Origin: Candidatus Accumulibacter appositus
GTDB lineage: Bacteria; Pseudomonadota; Gammaproteobacteria; Burkholderiales; Rhodocyclaceae
DNA length: 64,000 nucleotides
Assembly: GCA_000585055.1 (NCBI GenBank)
Contig: JEMX01000007.1
Location: forward strand, 49,922-113,921
Reading direction: 5' to 3'
The translations under genes were made by a program, and so were the position numbers. This document shows, piece by piece, positions 63,548-64,000 of the stretch (positions within the stretch are counted from its first letter, which is position 1; the number at the start of each line of letters is the position of its first letter). Below the pieces are notes generated by a model. The model saw only the letters and a program-made list of their open reading frames with translations. It ran no database searches and was not told the DNA's origin.

Positions 63548-64000
63548 TCGGACCTTCGCCCCGGCTGCTCGACGCGCCTTGGCGTGTCGACGGGGGCGCT
63601 CGCTGCGACCGTCTCTGCTGCCTCTGCTGCCTCTGCTGCCTCTGCTGCCTCTGCTTTCTCTTCAGCCTGCAGCGCCGCCCTCCGCGCATCGACCGCCGCC
63701 AGTTGGCGCTTCTGCTCGAAAGTCAGTTGATCGGTATTTCTCGGCTGCGCCGCTGCGCGCTGGGCGCGCGCACGCTCCATCGCCGCGACAATGGTGGCCT
63801 TCTTGATCGCTTCGGCGTCCAGTGCGGGAACTTCAGAGATCGCTGGCGCTGCCGGCGCCACCACTGGGGCTGGCGCGTCGGCGGGCTTCGTCGGCGGGCT
63901 GGCGGGGCTAACGGCGGCGTCAGTGGCCGCTGCGGAACTGGCCGTTGCGCTACTCGCTGCTTCACCGGCCGCCGGCTCGGCAGCCGCTGCCGCCCGCGCC
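63544..64000 (-). CDS. rnfC: Rnf complex subunit RnfC, C-terminal tail
   Basis: Only the last 150 or so codons are in the window; the frame is open to the right edge. This is the Ala/Pro/Glu-rich tail typical of RnfC/RsxC, with charged helical parts (IKKATIVAAMERARAQRAAA, FEQKRQLAAVDARRAALQ) similar to the repeats seen in gammaproteobacterial RsxC. The iron-sulfur and NADH-binding core is outside. Assigned by position and composition. Confidence 0.85.
   Translation of the reverse strand, partial: ARAAAAAEPAAGEAASSATASSAAATDAAVSPASPPTKPADAPAPVVAPAAPAISEVPALDAEAIKKATIVAAMERARAQRAAAQPRNTDQLTFEQKRQLAAVDARRAALQAEEKAEAAEAAEAAEAAETVAASAPVDTPRRVEQPGRRSE
63613..63657. repeat. 9-bp tandem repeat in rnfC
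   Basis: CTCTGCTGC repeats four times and then partly a fifth. On the coding strand it gives the tripeptide run AEA-AEA-like (EAAEAAEAAEAAE). Unit length is a multiple of three, so changes in number keep the frame. Confidence 0.85.

Noticed and set aside
63613..63657. Phase-variable repeat in rnfC
   Set aside because: The unit is 9 bases, so changes in copy number do not shift the frame.

Overview
The window is a GC-rich stretch of a chromosome from a Gram-negative bacterium. Its gene set points to the betaproteobacterial order Rhodocyclales: an RnfCDGE-nth run, a glgP/glgB/glgX cluster, PEP-CTERM proteins with sigma-54 promoters, DUF1841 and Nudix-ThiE. An Accumulibacter-like organism would fit, but that is inference from gene content, not proof.

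Layout. (1) 1-2731: nitrogen control, with the 5' part of glnL (ntrB), a small DUF4124 protein and glnA, which has a sigma-54 promoter and two NtrC-type boxes. (2) 2847-5744: rhodanese, nadA, ArsC/YffB-like and hslO as an operon. (3) 6052-8183: a PEP-CTERM protein, then an FAD-linked D-2-hydroxyacid dehydrogenase. (4) 8502-17032: a glycogen-use operon, glk-glgP-glgB-glgX plus a secreted FG-GAP-like protein. (5) 17099-21784: Nudix-ThiE, a DUF815 ATPase, mltA, and amtB with its own sigma-54/NtrC-type control region. (6) 21864-29098: a GxxExxY protein and three signalling proteins (CheB-CheR-PAS, PAS-GGDEF-EAL, PAS histidine kinase). (7) 29143-33985: a four-gene Dlt-like operon (adenylation enzyme, two paralogous MBOAT-like membrane proteins and a carrier protein), the best candidate for an uncharacterised system. 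(8) 34159-34720: debris of an integrase and a toxin-antitoxin pair. (9) 34914-45756: a cobalamin riboswitch and an 11-gene, tightly overlapped cobalt-early corrin operon with a CbiM permease. (10) 45890-50599: a decayed mobile island (integrase, AlpA, live and dead toxin-antitoxin genes, dead traG) ending beside tRNA-Ser(UGA). (11) 50816-58659: a BI-1 protein, a DUF457 protein, two more PEP-CTERM genes, a BamE-like lipoprotein and a MoxR/VWA pair. (12) 58821-64000: DUF1841, a FIST protein, nth, rnfE, rnfG, rnfD and the 3' end of rnfC.

How the parts connect. Nitrogen genes in regions 1 and 5 share the same promoter architecture (GG-N10-GC element plus GCACC-N5-GGTGC boxes), as expected for an NtrBC regulon. 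All three complete PEP-CTERM genes also carry GG-N10-GC promoters, which fits the known PrsK/PrsR-sigma-54 control of this protein class. The corrin operon is bracketed by same-orientation debris; the left-hand copy looks like the right-hand locus after three deletions at short direct repeats.
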